A DNA stretch of 64,000 nucleotides, from positions 33,362,969 through 33,426,968 of the forward strand of contig OY735220.1 in NCBI GenBank assembly GCA_963457665.1, in the 5' to 3' direction. Each line of letters starts with the position of its first letter. Position 1 is the first letter of the stretch. The notes under the pieces are model-generated. The model searched no databases. It saw only the letters and a program-made list of their open reading frames with translations, and was not told the DNA's origin. Made by a program: the position numbers and the translations under genes. This stretch comes from Thysanoteuthis rhombus. Taxonomy: Eukaryota; Mollusca; Cephalopoda; Oegopsida; Thysanoteuthidae. Shown here piece after piece: positions 34,011 through 45,672 of this stretch.

Positions 34011-34117
34011 ACCGCTGGCAGCTTCCAGTCTCCAATCTTGCTACTGACCAGGCTCGACGTTGCTTAACTTCGGTGAACGTGCGAGAGCCGGTGTATCTAA
34101 TATGATTTGGCCGTAAC
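34011..34117 (-). pseudogene. 5S rRNA-derived sequence (pseudogene or head of a 5S-derived SINE)
   Basis: Read on the minus strand, it begins GTTACGGCCA and continues with ACACCGG and CACCGAAGTTAAGCAACGTC followed by GAGCCTGGTCAGTA. This reproduces the 5' two thirds of a metazoan 5S rRNA, including the box A region. From GTCAGTA onwards (the box C half) similarity falls away and only scattered bases match. No terminal T run follows, so it is not an intact gene. Confidence 0.75.
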
Positions 34118-34119
34118 AA

Positions 34120-35570
34120 TTTATCAAATTAATCTCTGCAAAAAGCCACGAATTGAAGGGCGAACTATTCAGGACTTGCTTGACTAGAATGATACCTAGT
34201 ATTCTACGGTTTTATTATTTTAAAAAAATTTGATCAGCTTTGCCATCAACCCATATTTTTACAGCTCTTAGAAAGGATCGAACTCCTACAGTAGATATTT
34301 ATATATTACAAGGCTGACTTAAAAAGGTAATATGTTCCCCGTTGCTCATTCGTTTATCTATTGTGAATCCGCGACCCAGTCAGCAAGGACCTTGCAACAC
34401 AGTAATAGTGGAGAGCCAGTAATTAGAAGAAACCTGGCCCAGTCTTTCTCGTACGCAGTTGTCACGAAAAGATTACTCGGTGCAAATCACCGATTCTTCT
34501 CTACTCAACTGTAGAATCACAGTCACATAGATGTTTCTAGTCAGTTTACAGTTTTAACATTAAGCTAGAGTAGGTCAGCATGCCAATTCAGTTCACTTCA
34601 TTATTTCCCCGGCTCTCTGAACTGAAGCCTTCAAAGAGCATTTGCCAGCTGAGCCATGACATCAAACTCGCTGAGGAAATAGTCCTTAGATAACAATCTA
34701 ATGCTTTGAGCTGCCTTTAATATAAGAGAAAAACCCGAACATTCTTTCACCCAAAATCTATTTCTATTCCAGTGTTTTGATCAAACCCTGGTTCACCCAC
34801 GAAGAAAACTCGAGTTTCTTTATATTGTTGAATGTATGTTGGAGTGGGTGACGCTACTTTGGAAGCTTATCGCCTCAAAGTCTATTTCACATATCGCAAA
34901 CCTCGTAGAACCAGCCGAGATAGTCACTACTTTATTTTGCATATTGTTGGATCATATGCACACGAAATATCGTCCAATAACAACACTGCATTGCTCTCCA
35001 CAGGGTCGCTTTTTCGTAATATAAACACCTGAAATCAAAACGCATCCCAATTTCAGTTGAAACTAACTTATAATTCGACTACGTATTATTTATCCTATAT
35101 AGACTAGAATTTCTAACCTGAACCAAAGCACTTAACAAAATTGAAGGTTTCTAGAATAACATCCTGAGATTTATAACAGGAAATCATTTACAAAATCACA
35201 TTAAGATAAAAGAGTTACAAATCTCCACTGAATGCCCAATAACCAAACCCATCGAGTCTAGAGTACTCAAAGTCTTTGGTCACATTAAAAGAAACTAGCC
35301 TGATCTCGCAAAAAGCATATTCTGAGGGAATGATTGTAAGCGTTCGATCAAGGAGGTAAACAGGAGCCACTGGCGGGACAACATCTGTGTTGGACTCAAC
35401 TGGACCTTCCCTCAATCAACATAGCTTCACAAGATCGATGTCGTTGAAAGGACTCCAATATTTGTGCTCATCGAGAAAGCGATCGATGTTGGATTTTATG
35501 CATACCTTAATGATTTCGATCTTATTACAGCATTGAAATAAGCTTAGTAAATGCTTATACATACCTTAGT
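34120..35570. other. No firm gene seen
   Basis: Short open frames only. The minus-strand frame 35415-35215 (with YAFCEIRLVSFNVTKDFEYS) has plausible composition but no splice sites that I could pair with it. Confidence 0.3.
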
Positions 35571-35577
35571 GTTCCAG

Positions 35578-35661
35578 GGCCTCTATGCACTGGAGGCAAG
35601 ATACGAGTTCATGGGCGCCGTGGGACATCTCCACAATCAGGCCTGCTCACTGATGGCGAAG
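35578..35661 (+). CDS. Candidate internal coding exon (28 codons), gene unrecognised
   Basis: The acceptor GTGTTCCAG precedes and the donor GCGAAG/GTATTT follows 84 open bases, phase 0 at both ends. The peptide begins GLYALEARYEFMGAVGHLHN and continues QACSLMAK; it is helix-like. The stretch is clearly GC-richer than the AT-rich sequence on both sides. No partner exon was found on the plus strand nearby. It may be a lone exon of a gene with very long introns, or a remnant of a mobile element. Confidence 0.35.
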
Positions 35662-36154
35662 GTATTTGAAAGTTGGAAACTTTCAGTCAGTATAGGGTTA
35701 TGGTGCAGTAAAATTGTTTTATGTAACACCAACCCAATGTCCCCGTAATAAAAGACTGTATCATTATTCACTGGTGCTTGCTGTTATTTTCTACTCTTAT
35801 TCAGTAACTAATACAATCAAAATCAGTGAAAAAAAAATCACGGCTATTTGAATTCCTGTGAAATGATTTCTAAAAGGAAGGTGAACTCGCTCAGTGGAAA
35901 AGTCCAGAGTTTCGATTAATGGGTAGTAGGTACTTTTATTAGCGAACATTTTACCCCTGAGTGGAAGAGTCCAGTGTTACAGATAGCAAAAAAAAAAAAG
36001 ATCAAATAGTTCATTATAAAAGTATATAAAAAAGCAGCCAATCAGCAGTGTCCTTTGTAACATTTTACAATTCAACAAATGAACACAGATCACGAAAGTA
36101 GATTCTCTATTTCTTTTGAGACATCGAAATATTAGAGTCTCAATAAACCAACTT

Positions 36155-36252
36155 TAAGTACTGGCTCCGCGACGCCCATGGTAGAGAAGTGTGGCGAATC
36201 CAGGGGGATGTCTATGTCCAACGACGGACGTTGAAAGACTGATGATGATGAA
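36155..36252 (+). mobile_element. LINE 3' end fragment, same family
   Basis: The last 90 or so bases of the family (TACTGGCTCCGCGACGCCCA, then TGTCCAACGACGGACG), ending in GATGATGATG. Confidence 0.6.
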
Positions 36253-37164
36253 ACCAACTTTTCAAGTCTTTTTAGTTTAGTCACACGACAAATTCTTTGA
36301 ATTCTATACCCTAAGGTTTATAATGTCCCAGACTCTTTACAAACATATCATCCACTTCATGTTATCCCAGATGTCTTTTACATAGGATATAATTTTATTT
36401 AGAATACGTATTTAGCAAGTATAAAAATAAGAACCCTTATTCACATCCGATGTCCATTACAACATTAAGGAAAAAAGATTCCGACAGACATTCAAATATT
36501 GGACTTTCAGTAAAATTCTACCTTTTGTGGGGTGCATAAAAAGTGTACAAGTTGGATATAATTCTGTAATTTTAATGATGTTTTGTCTATTTTTGTAAAT
36601 TCATTCTAGAGTTACAAGCCCCACAACCAACCTTCCCTCTTTGTCCGGGCTTGGGACCAGCTATGGCAAAATGAAACAAATTGAAGGAAAAGAGAAATTA
36701 AGTCATTTGGAGCGAAAAATCAGACGAAAATCTTAAAAAATTGGTATGAGGAAAATTTCGTGGACAAATTTTAAAAAAAGAAGCCCTGAAATATTCCAAT
36801 GACGATTTAGAAATTACCGACCGGAGAAAATGTGATTTCAAAATTAAAAAATGCCTCATGTTTACAGAGTCAGGACGAAGGGAAATTGCAAAACGTGAGG
36901 AAAAGAAATTAATAAGTTGTTGATTTTAAATGCAGTGCCAAAGGGAATTCGCGGGCATTGCGATAGGTTCATGTACCTTTCCACAAAACTAACAACAAAC
37001 CAATATAGAATAAGTCAACGGGATGTTTATTCAGCCTAAGACTGAACGAATCAAAAATATTCTCAGTGGCTGGGAGGGCTGAGTAATTTCCTAATGACGG
37101 CAGTGGTTTTCGAGCCCAGCTAAAGTTTTTTCCCCCCACTTAGGAAATGGGTGCAACACAATCT

Positions 37165-37500
37165 GACTTTATTCTAACATGGGGGACCAGGGCGCTTGAG
37201 GGGCACCTCCCTTCAACATATAGTGCAGTTCTTCCCAACTTGGGAGCTGCAGACCCCTGAGGTTTCACAAATGTTTTATCGGGGGGTCCGTGATCAGACC
37301 TTTCAAAAAACCTGCAGCCCATGAGCTTGTTGAGCAGACAGTACTTTCAAAAGTAGGGACAAAGCTAGAGATTCGAGGGCCCGGGCGAAGTCTCAGGTTA
37401 TTGCATAATGTTGAAAGAAATGCTGTAGGTAGACTGCTATTCATAACGCTTTGGTACCTGGGTGTGGGTGAGGGGGGGGCTATTTTAAATGGACATCAAC
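37165..37500 (+). repeat. R5 repeat, two partial units
   Basis: A first unit has GGCGCTTGAGGGGCACCTCC. A second, after TCGAGGGCCCGGGCGAAGTC, has GTAGACTGCTATTCATAACG. A segment between them (CCAACTTGGGAGCTGCAGAC) is not shared. Confidence 0.4.
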
Positions 37501-37664
37501 CACCTTCTCAGGTACGTCCCTGTACCCAACCGAGCTTTGTAAGTGGCAACTAGATTGGGGGGGGGGGGTTGAACCTATGACTGACATCCAGAATGCGGGG
37601 AAACTATTTGTCTATTTGTAAAATTTATAATATGATTAAAATTCGAATACATCTACAGTTAGCA

Positions 37665-37945
37665 AATATCCAGGGAGTACATACCTCTACCAACGCCATT
37701 GTCACTAAAAACTCCATGAAAATTAGTTCAAATACAGCTATGATGTAGATGAGGTGAGTGTATGGCGCTTAGGTTTTCTATCTTTCGAACTACTGTCTTG
37801 TTATATGAATAATTTCTTAATCGAAAAAAATCCTGATTCCGCTTCAAAATCTAATCAATTCTTCCTGAGCCTATGGCACCCTCCTCTCCTCAAAATATCA
37901 ATGAAATTCGTTGAGAACTTCTGGAGATATTGCGTGGACAAAAAT
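37665..37945 (+). repeat. R8 repeat copy
   Basis: Starts near GAGTACATACCTCTACCAAC and ends with ATCAATGAAATTCGTTGAGA and GGAGATATTGCGTGGACAAA. Confidence 0.5.
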
Positions 37946-37969
37946 GAGTAAATAAGGAGTAAATATTGT

Positions 37970-39400
37970 AATATTCATTTAAAAAAAAATTACCTGTGAA
38001 GATTTTTTTCTTAAGCCTCCAAAGTCATGAGATTCAATTTGAAAAAAAAGGACGACTTTGAAAAAAGCGGTCATCTAAAAATGACAAATCAGTAACAAAT
38101 AAATTCCTACCCTCACCTTCAGAAAAAGCAACACTCGTGGGATTTCACATTTTGCCATCGAGCAATGGGTAGCAAATTAGTCGTATAGACCATGAATACT
38201 GTAGAGAGTTCGATCATCACTTGTAACAGACTAAGTTGAACTGGGTAAATAAAACGTTTTTACATAATCACAAAAATGAAATTGCTCTCCATTCTTTAAC
38301 CGAAAAGAACTTTTTATCAAAGACGCAGCGTTATGGTGGCGAAATTCAGGAGTTTTGAAAGTTTCGTTAAGCATTTCTCAAGCAGAAATGGAAGGATTAT
38401 GATTATTATCTAGAGTTACCCCCCCTCGAAAGCGATTTTGGAATTTGGTTTCATCGTTCGGTATGAATTGAAATATGTTCCTTGAAGATTATTGACTGAA
38501 TAATAAATTTCTCTCTCAAGTAGGGTTCATTTTAGATTTTGCTTTTGGAGTAATAGTTTGTTTTTTTCCACAACATTCAATGTACACAATTTGTTTTTTT
38601 ATTTCAAACACATGAACATTTGTAGTGTCACATGTAGTTCACCTGCAATGTGTGTCTCAAATGCAGGCTAGAATAGTCTTCAAGTTAACTAAACAATAGA
38701 CTCAGAAATTATGTTGTAAATTACCATAACAAATATCAAGCTTAACTAAGACTGATTCACAGCAATGGGGAACCCAGTGTTAGTGATTTGATCTGCAATG
38801 GGTGGCGTCCACTAGTCTTGCTTTCTAGAATTGTATCTTGGCACTAATGTCATCATAAGAGTCACCTGAATGAGACTAAAGACAACATCAGACTGCCATA
38901 GAGACTCCAGAACCCGGTTTTGAATTCAGAATTGTCCTTCAAGACTGGTTGCCTCTTAAAGCTAAAAAGCCGTATCTGTCCTGCTATTTTGTCCATAGCT
39001 GGATAGGGGTGATGCAGAGTGATTGCAGACAGCGTCGACCGGAGTTTAAACTCGCCAATTCTTTTGTCTGCACCGTAAACCGTTACGCCCCTCCATTGGT
39101 CTGCAATACGAGTTCCATAACCATTGTGTCACTGGAGGTGCCTACCAAATGTGAAATGTTTTCATTTTTAATCTACTTGTTTCTAATTCCTAAGCAAGAA
39201 ACGTGTTTTTTGCTTTATTATTCACATTCTTTGTGTACTGTCAAATGTTAAATATAATTTCAAGCAAAAGTAATTAATCACGAAGAATATTCTTTTTCTG
39301 TCGACTGCTTATGAACCTGCAGATAAAAAAAAAAAACCCACCATTTTCAAAAGTTACACAAGTAAAAAATTCTCTCTATAACTTCGAGAAGAGTCATTAA
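37970..39400. other. No gene seen
   Basis: A 100-codon open frame at 38949-39251 has no recognisable domain. No repeat shared within the window was noticed. Confidence 0.35.
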
Positions 39401-39401
39401 C

Positions 39402-39713
39402 GTTCCAACTTTTCGGGGGTGGGGGCGATTCAATCTTTTTCCTATCTTTGATGATAACTCAACGTTTCAACCGATTCATTTTACATCCTTCTTCTGGTGT
39501 AATATGAAATGTCTGTAGGGAAAGAATTTTCTGTTTGATAACTTTTTTTGTTTTTGCTTTGCACCGACGAAGAAAAGGGCCGATAAACGAGACTTTCCTT
39601 GCAGACATTGTATATTACATCCGAAGAAGGCCGTAGAATGAATCTGTTGAAACGTTATGTTAATATCAAAGATGGTAAGAAGAGATTGGATTGTCCGAAA
39701 AAGGTTGTAAGTT
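39402..39713. repeat. R12 long fold-back element with GAAGAAGGCC motif
   Basis: The left arm (ATCTTTGATGATAACTCAAC, GTTTCAACCGATTCATTTTA, CATCCTTCTTC) pairs with the right arm (GAAGAAGGCCGTAGAATGAA, TCTGTTGAAACGTTATG, TTAATATCAAAGAT). Arms are about 115 bases or more around a 60-70 base centre. Confidence 0.65.
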
Positions 39714-39898
39714 CGTTCGTTTGTTCATCACCAAAAACATAAGCTCAGGCGATGGTTGTATCGTGCAGTGACTTTAGGCTCGCAGTTCCATTAGGGGGCC
39801 TTCAGAATCGGGTATTTGACCGAAATGTGCGACAGGGTTTACCTCGAACCCTATACACAGGCCTCAGTTCAAACTTATTTTTCAGGTAGGAGCTTGTC

Positions 39899-40330
39899 TT
39901 GGCGCAGCCTAATCTCATGCGGTTCAAGTTGACCTACACCTTGTGCGGTAAGTTGTGTCCGAGAGGAGATTTGTGCAGATGCAATGGCGACTCTGATCAT
40001 CGATATTTCCATCGGTCCATCACCCAACAAAAAGGAAATCACCAAATCAAAAAAGAAAGAAAATTGGCAAATAAAAGCAAAAGACTGGGAATAGAAAACG
40101 CGGTTAAAATTCAAAACTATTTTATTAGCAAAGCACACGAAAATAAAGTCACTTTGAAAATATTTCACTCGAATGCAAAAGTGGATTTTAATGGGCGACA
40201 ACATGCAAAACAATCAGACGGTATCAGACCAATAAATGCAAGCACACTCACCTCAAGATCGAAGCGAGCAAAAATGAAGGCATCAAGAATGGTAACAAAA
40301 AAAAAACAAGAATTGTATGAGAGGATTTGA
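39899..40330 (+). other. Long Lys-rich open frame of doubtful coding status
   Basis: A 143-codon frame without stops, the longest open frame in the gene-poor half after the polypurine one. The first 50 codons hold several Cys (LCGKLCPRGDLCRCNG) and the rest is Lys/Ser-rich with no domain I can name. The opposite strand is also open for 112 codons across the same place. An acceptor-like TTTTTCAG precedes it at 39878-39885. It may be chance, a remnant, or a real exon. Confidence 0.2.
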
Positions 40331-40942
40331 AAGTTGGGTGTCATACAATGACGGCAGTGGGTTGGGGGAAGTAGGTATACGGTAAGGCTTTGTTTAGGGT
40401 TTATGCTTTAGGATTACATGAATGAGCAAAGTGAATCCATGCAGCTGGGGTTCTGTAAGCCCCCGTGGGTAATATGACAAAGGATAGCTAATAATAAATG
40501 TCCTCATTGGTAGACATTGAACGTACGAATACAACTGGACATTAGAAAGTGGGTATATGCAGCACACCCTCCCTATTTCCACCGTTAGTGTCATGCCCTT
40601 CCATCTGGGACAAAGGACGGAAGATGAGGATCTCGACTAAAAAAAATGATGAAGGAAAATGAAATGAAGGAGTCGATGATGTAGTAAAAAAAAAAAAAAG
40701 AAAAAAGGGGGGTCGTTGGATTGGAAATTAGTTGAGAAATCAAGTGGTTCACGGAGAAAAAAAAAAAGGATTTCTTATTTCCCGATATTATTTTTTTAAA
40801 AAATTCGTTGATTATATGTGCAGTTAGGGAAATGAATTTGACATTTGTGCAATTAGCTATTTTACTGGTGGAGGATGTTAAGCATGCAGCACTTATTCAA
40901 TGGGGAGGTTTGTGATAGTGGGGAAACTGTTTGCATTAATAT

Positions 40943-41197
40943 TCAGTTTAAGGCTAATGGCTTTTCCGCAGCCAGGCCTTCCTTGAAGTGTCGCTCCATT
41001 TCGGCCAGGTCATTCTGCATGGTCAGCATCTGTTCCTCCAAAATTCGTAGGTCGTCACTGGTTTTAGTCGGAAAGGTCGGCATCTGATCGAATACTCCAT
41101 CAACATATTCACCCATTTTCTCGGGGCCCCACATAGGAATAGGGCCATCGCCGGGGGGAAAGGGTCCAGGTGCAAATTGAGCCGATTTATTACTGCC
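40943..41197 (-). CDS. Probable terminal coding exon of an unrecognised gene, coiled-coil C-terminus
   Basis: Read on the minus strand, the acceptor CATTCTAG is followed by 255 bases open in phase 0 and ending in TGA. This gives 84 residues: a Pro/Gly-rich start (APGPFPPGDGPIPMWGPEKM), then MGEYVDGVFDQMPTFPTK, then a heptad-like helix (LRILEEQMLTMQNDLAEMER). The segment is richer in GC and CpG than its surroundings and has balanced amino-acid use, unlike chance frames nearby. I do not recognise the family. Its partner may be the exon at 61727-61786, which also has phase 0 at both ends; that would need an intron of about 20.5 kb and 5' exons beyond the window. A processed or orphan exon is the alternative. 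Confidence 0.6.
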   Translation of the reverse strand, partial: GSNKSAQFAPGPFPPGDGPIPMWGPEKMGEYVDGVFDQMPTFPTKTSDDLRILEEQMLTMQNDLAEMERHFKEGLAAEKPLALN

Positions 41198-41639
41198 CTA
41201 GAATGGTATCAACAAACAGATTATTGTCATAAACATGGGACAAAGGATGTTTCTCGAATAATTTGCTGTCAGAATCAAAAGACGCATTTTGTGGGGAGAA
41301 ATAAATTCGAGCAAAAACTGGATTTCATTCTGGTGCTCGTTAGAAATTAAATTAATTTTTGTGTCTTTTTTTGGGGGGGGGGGACAAAAGAAAATTCGTT
41401 TTTCAAGCATCTGATTTTTTAAAAATTGTTTTCTTTTGCCGAAGGCTCAAACTTATTTTCATCTTGCCCTTTAAGCACAAAGTCCTTAGGGACGAATTGC
41501 TTGCATTTACCCCACAAATAGGCCATCGATTTGAAATAGGACGGAGGAAGGCGGAGAGAAGCGTTTTGATCGGAGGAGGATGGGCAAATTCCACAACCAC
41601 TAAAATGAATGATATAAGAGAATGATAAGAATTCGCCAT

Positions 41640-42070
41640 TGCAGTCTATAATTGAACAACCGTAGCGTCAAAATTTGAAATCATGTAAAAAAAATCCCAT
41701 CGAAAAGTAAATATGGTAAGAATAAATTCTATTTATCATCAGTGGTATTTTCCACCGGAAACATTCAAAATAGAGTAAAAAGAAACACCTGGATTCTTTA
41801 GAATCTGGATGTTATTAATAAACCCTTGAAAAAAAAAAAAAAAAAAAAAAGCACCAACAGGTCGGAAAAGCTTTTTACGAAATTCAAATTTTTCTAGAAG
41901 CGGTTTAGTGGAGTACCGATGCAAATTTTCAAGTTTGTAGACGAGACGACTTGACCAGGAGTACCGAGACACACAAACGAACACATAAAAACATAGACAA
42001 ACACGCAAACACATGCACATATAAAAATAAGATAACTCTTTGCCATCTTTGATGGTCATTGTTGTTCAAC
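41640..42070 (+). repeat. R3 interspersed repeat, single-unit copy
   Basis: Matches the 12.3 kb copy from TATAATTGAACAACCGTAGC through GATGTTATTAATAAACCC and GGTTTAGTGGAGTACCGATG to TTTGATGGTCATTGTTGTTC, but with the duplicated block present once. It has an A run of about 22 at 41829-41850. Confidence 0.6.
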
Positions 42071-42479
42071 GAATTATAGATGATAGAGAATCAGCTGGTG
42101 ACGATGGAACTTATCTGTGGTTGGAGTGACAAAAACGCCAACCACTAAAGTTACTTGTGTGAAAATTAATACGTAGCTCGTCATTATCGGATCATATTCT
42201 TTAGTCTTCGCTCATAGCGCCTGATACAGAGAATACATGCATGCCAAAATTGCTCTGTTAATAATTACCAAGCTGATCTTTAGTTTGGCACAAGGCCACG
42301 ACAACAGGGTACACGGTTTCGACTGAACTCACTTTACTGATATTTTAGGAAACTAGATTGTTGACAACCGCTCTACAATAGTCGTTCTCCAGTTTATTGT
42401 ACAATTCAGGAATTCCTAAAGTGGGCATTAAGAGAGTCGCTTTTCAATCAGATGGTAGTGATCACAGAAGAGAAATGAT

Positions 42480-42635
42480 ACTTCCATTTATAGGTTTGGT
42501 TTAACGTGACGTGAAAGACAAACAATGAAGACTTAACTTCTCTTAATTATGTGAAGATTAGTTATTGTTATTCCTATTGTAACGGAGGAAAACAGAGTCA
42601 ATCCCAACTTAGGCCGGAGTTTGACAAAATCTTAA
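42480..42635 (+). repeat. R4 SINE 3' fragment
   Basis: Holds only the body and tail of the family (TTAACGTGACGTGAAAGAC, AATTATGTGAAGATTAG, TTAGGCCGGAGTTTGAC) and no pol III boxes. Confidence 0.5.
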
Positions 42636-42969
42636 AAAAAAAAAAAAAATCATTAGAATATAATTTTCAATGTATCATTTCTGACCCACTTAATGGGGGG
42701 AGCGCTAATAACATATGCTCTAAAAGGGAGCGGCAGTCTGAAAAAGTTTGGGAAACATTGATATAAGAGAAGAGTGCGTACGTTCATATCACTCTATTGC
42801 AGACATTATAAAATGCATTTTTTTTTGTATTTGGTTGGTATAGCTAACACGAAGAGAAAAATGTTCAGAAATAAAACGTGGGCGGAAGATGAGGTCGGAA
42901 ATTGGTTACACAGACGTATGGATATAAAATAAACAACTGACAGATTCATTAGGTTGATTTATGTATTAT

Positions 42970-43125
42970 CATCAGCCATAGACCTTCCCCAAGATTCGCC
43001 AAACCATTCGATCGTTGGCGTCGCGGAGACAGAACTTTCTGAACTTGTCTTGTTCGTCACACCATATTATTTTTTCGCCGGCCACAGTTTCGCATATGAT
43101 CTCTGGGAATCCATGGCAAGAATTA
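42970..43125 (-). mobile_element. LINE 3' end fragment, same family
   Basis: Minus-strand copy covering the KFRKF...LRDAND...VWRILGKVY portion and ending in GCTGATGATAATAC. 5'-truncated and diverged. Confidence 0.55.
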
Positions 43126-43194
43126 ATTATACAAGACTGGCTTCAAATTCTACACCAACTGAATATTTGTATATATGATAAATAAGATCATGAG

Positions 43195-43430
43195 TATATA
43201 AGACTTGTCAGTGGCTAATACAGCTGCCTAGAAATCACTCGGTTGTGATTTCAAATCACGGTAGGGGAAATGTTAATTTTATACATAGGTTTGGTTGTGA
43301 CGTGATGGGATACACAAACAGTGAAAGGTTTACTCCCCTAAATTTGGTGAGGATTGTTCTTGTTGCGGGTGTGTGAGTGTGTGTGTGTGGGGGGGGGGGT
43401 AAAGTCAACTACAACTTTGACAAAAAAATA
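43195..43430 (+). repeat. R4 tRNA-derived SINE copy
   Basis: Carries the B-box segment GTGATTTCAAATCACGG, then the shared body (GTAGGGGAAATGTTAATTTT, GTGACGTGATGG, AATTTGGTGAGGATTG) and a G-rich insertion near 43381-43400. Confidence 0.65.
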
Positions 43431-43864
43431 TGAAAAAATTGATTCAAACTTGTGTACTGCGCGCAAATACTCCCATAAATTCTGCATCAAACAAAATTAT
43501 TTTTTTATAGTCTGTAATATTTTTTTCATTCCTTGTGGAGCATAGGGCCGTAACTACACTACATCGCTGGAGTGATGTCGATGTGTTTTCCGTATCAAAT
43601 AGATTTTACCCCGGATTAATTCCGGACTGCCTTACAAGGTTAAGGAACTCTATCCGTAGGTAAGGGAGAAGTGTATTCATGCCTTTCCCAAGACCATTAT
43701 TGCAAAGTGAACGTAAGCAGCCTCGGTCGAAACTAAATTCGCTTAATCCGTTTTCTATGTCGGTAATCGTTATGCCCCCAATCCTAGTAATATCATGGCT
43801 AGGATTTACAGATGCATCATTCCTTTTAATCACTCTAAAGATTGTATACTGGTCTGATTGATCA

Positions 43865-44240
43865 TTCAACAAAAATCCTCATGTGACCAACGTCTTTTGG
43901 TAGCATGCTGTTTTGGGATGATCAATTAAAAAAATGGGCTGATCAATGGATTAGTTATTCGTGTTAGGCCGCGATCACTAAAAAAAGTCCAAATTTTCAA
44001 AAAAGCAAGCGTGAACGCTGCTGGGCACAAACTGAGGGATCACCTTAGCGAATACTTCTAGTGTGAATTAAACCTTTTGTCTAAAAACCTGTGGGGGAGG
44101 GGGTTGAACTATGAAAGAAAAGAACTTAAAATTTTCAGTCCTCTTGCTCATTGATGCAGTCTGTACGCGCGATACATACATTAATAGCCAGCCAGCCAAA
44201 CCAACTCAAGAACTGAAGAAACCCATGTCGACAGTTTTGG
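43865..44240 (+). repeat. R2 interspersed repeat, long copy
   Basis: Contains GTGACCAACGTCTTTTGGTA, GCGTGAACGCTGCTGGGCAC and the distal AATAGCCAGCCAGCCAAACC, GAAGAAACCCATGTCGAC. It shows that the family reaches at least 370 bases. Confidence 0.6.
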
Positions 44241-44854
44241 TTGACGGTTTCTGATTACACACAGAGTGACACAGATACAACTGCAATCATTTTAATGCCC
44301 ACCACGCCACCCAAACAGTTCCAGATTTTGGAATGCTCATTTTTCAAGGCAGACTCTTGTTTAACCCCCTGCTTTATTAAACGAAGCTCGGCAAGATTTT
44401 CTCAGAGCTATAAATATCCACCGACTAAAATTTTGGAATGAAACGCCTCACACCATGTTTAGCAGAGAAGGCGTTCTGTCAACGTTCCATCGTAACTTGA
44501 TGACAAGATGGAAAAAACATGTCCGGTTCTGGGTCAAAATTTAATCAGAAGATCCGTCTCCCATTCCGTCAGACAGAACAGAAGAAATGAAACAATGAAA
44601 TGTATACTGAAAATGCGCATTACTAAATGTTTCAATTATGACGAAAAAAAATACTCAAGGAGACAATTGAAGATAGCACACCAAAAACATAAATTTACAT
44701 CCGCCTTTAGTAATATAAAGAACTTCTTTGAGCAGAATCGCCCACAAAAATTCAATCAGCTGAGCCCCTGATTGAGGAGGTCACGCATGTGACTAAAACC
44801 ATACAAGCCGAAGATGATTACTGTAACTTTATTATTGTATTGACATATCAGCTC

Positions 44855-45065
44855 AGTTTCTAAGAGCCACCTGTCAATCACATGGTCATGATTTCAAATC
44901 ACGGTAGGAAAATGTTACTTTTACATGTTGTTAAACGTGACATGATGGACAAACACTGAAGAGCTTACTCCCTTGAATTAGGTGAGGATTAGTTCTTATT
45001 CTTGTTATTACAGGGGAAAACGAAGCCCACCCCAACTTGAACTGGAGTTTGACCCCCCCCCCGCC
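44855..45065 (+). repeat. R4 tRNA-derived SINE copy
   Basis: Shares CATGATTTCAAATCACGGTA, the middle GACATGATGGACAAACACTG, AATTAGGTGAGGATTAGTTC and the tail ACTGGAGTTTGACC with the other R4 copies. Confidence 0.65.
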
Positions 45066-45378
45066 AAAGGAACGATGACTCCCGAAGTCAATATTCTGAC
45101 AACTCTACTCCAAGTCAACCACGACGGAATTATGAGTCAGCCTCCCGTTTCCATTAGCAGGTCAGAGCCAACGCCCATCTTGATGATTCCTGTAACCCCA
45201 AATCAGACCCCTTTTCGAGATTTATATAATATTGAGATTAACTAAACTCAGCCTAGTCTGGTAAAAGGTCGATATGGGGAAATGAGGATAGGAAGATCCT
45301 ACTGTGCCAGGCTTTCAAGAAAAGAGGACCTGTCAGCAAATCAACAATCGAAAATCTTTTTTTAACTCAAATACAGCG

Positions 45379-45672
45379 TTGCCAATTATGGTTTGTTATT
45401 TAAAACGTCAATAATTTTTAATTTTTCTCCTTTCGAAGCAAACTTTATAGCTAAAAATGTTATATATATTCATTTAAAACCCACTTATCAAATTAAATAT
45501 TTATACGGTAAGACTTCAGAACAAATCATTTACAAAACTCGTACACTTACTGGTATCAAACTTACTAATTAGTTTTCAAATAGCCAAATTTTTAGCTAAA
45601 GTAGTTTTTTATCACTTAAATTTGAACAAATCAGCCAGTGCTGGCCGAAATAATGGCTAATTTGGCAACCCT
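45379..45672. mobile_element. Candidate small DNA element with GTTGCCAA ends
   Basis: Begins GTTGCCAATTATGG and ends with CTAATTTGGCAACCC, an imperfect inverted terminal repeat. Inside are mirrored segments such as TTTATAGCTAAAAATG and AATTTTTAGCTAAAGTAG. No coding capacity. The ends resemble those of R1 but the interior does not. Confidence 0.45.

Noticed and set aside
43606-43872. 88-codon minus-strand frame (SGINPG C-terminus) as a gene
   Set aside because: No recognisable family and no paired splice sites; the other strand is equally open. Probably a decayed mobile-element piece.
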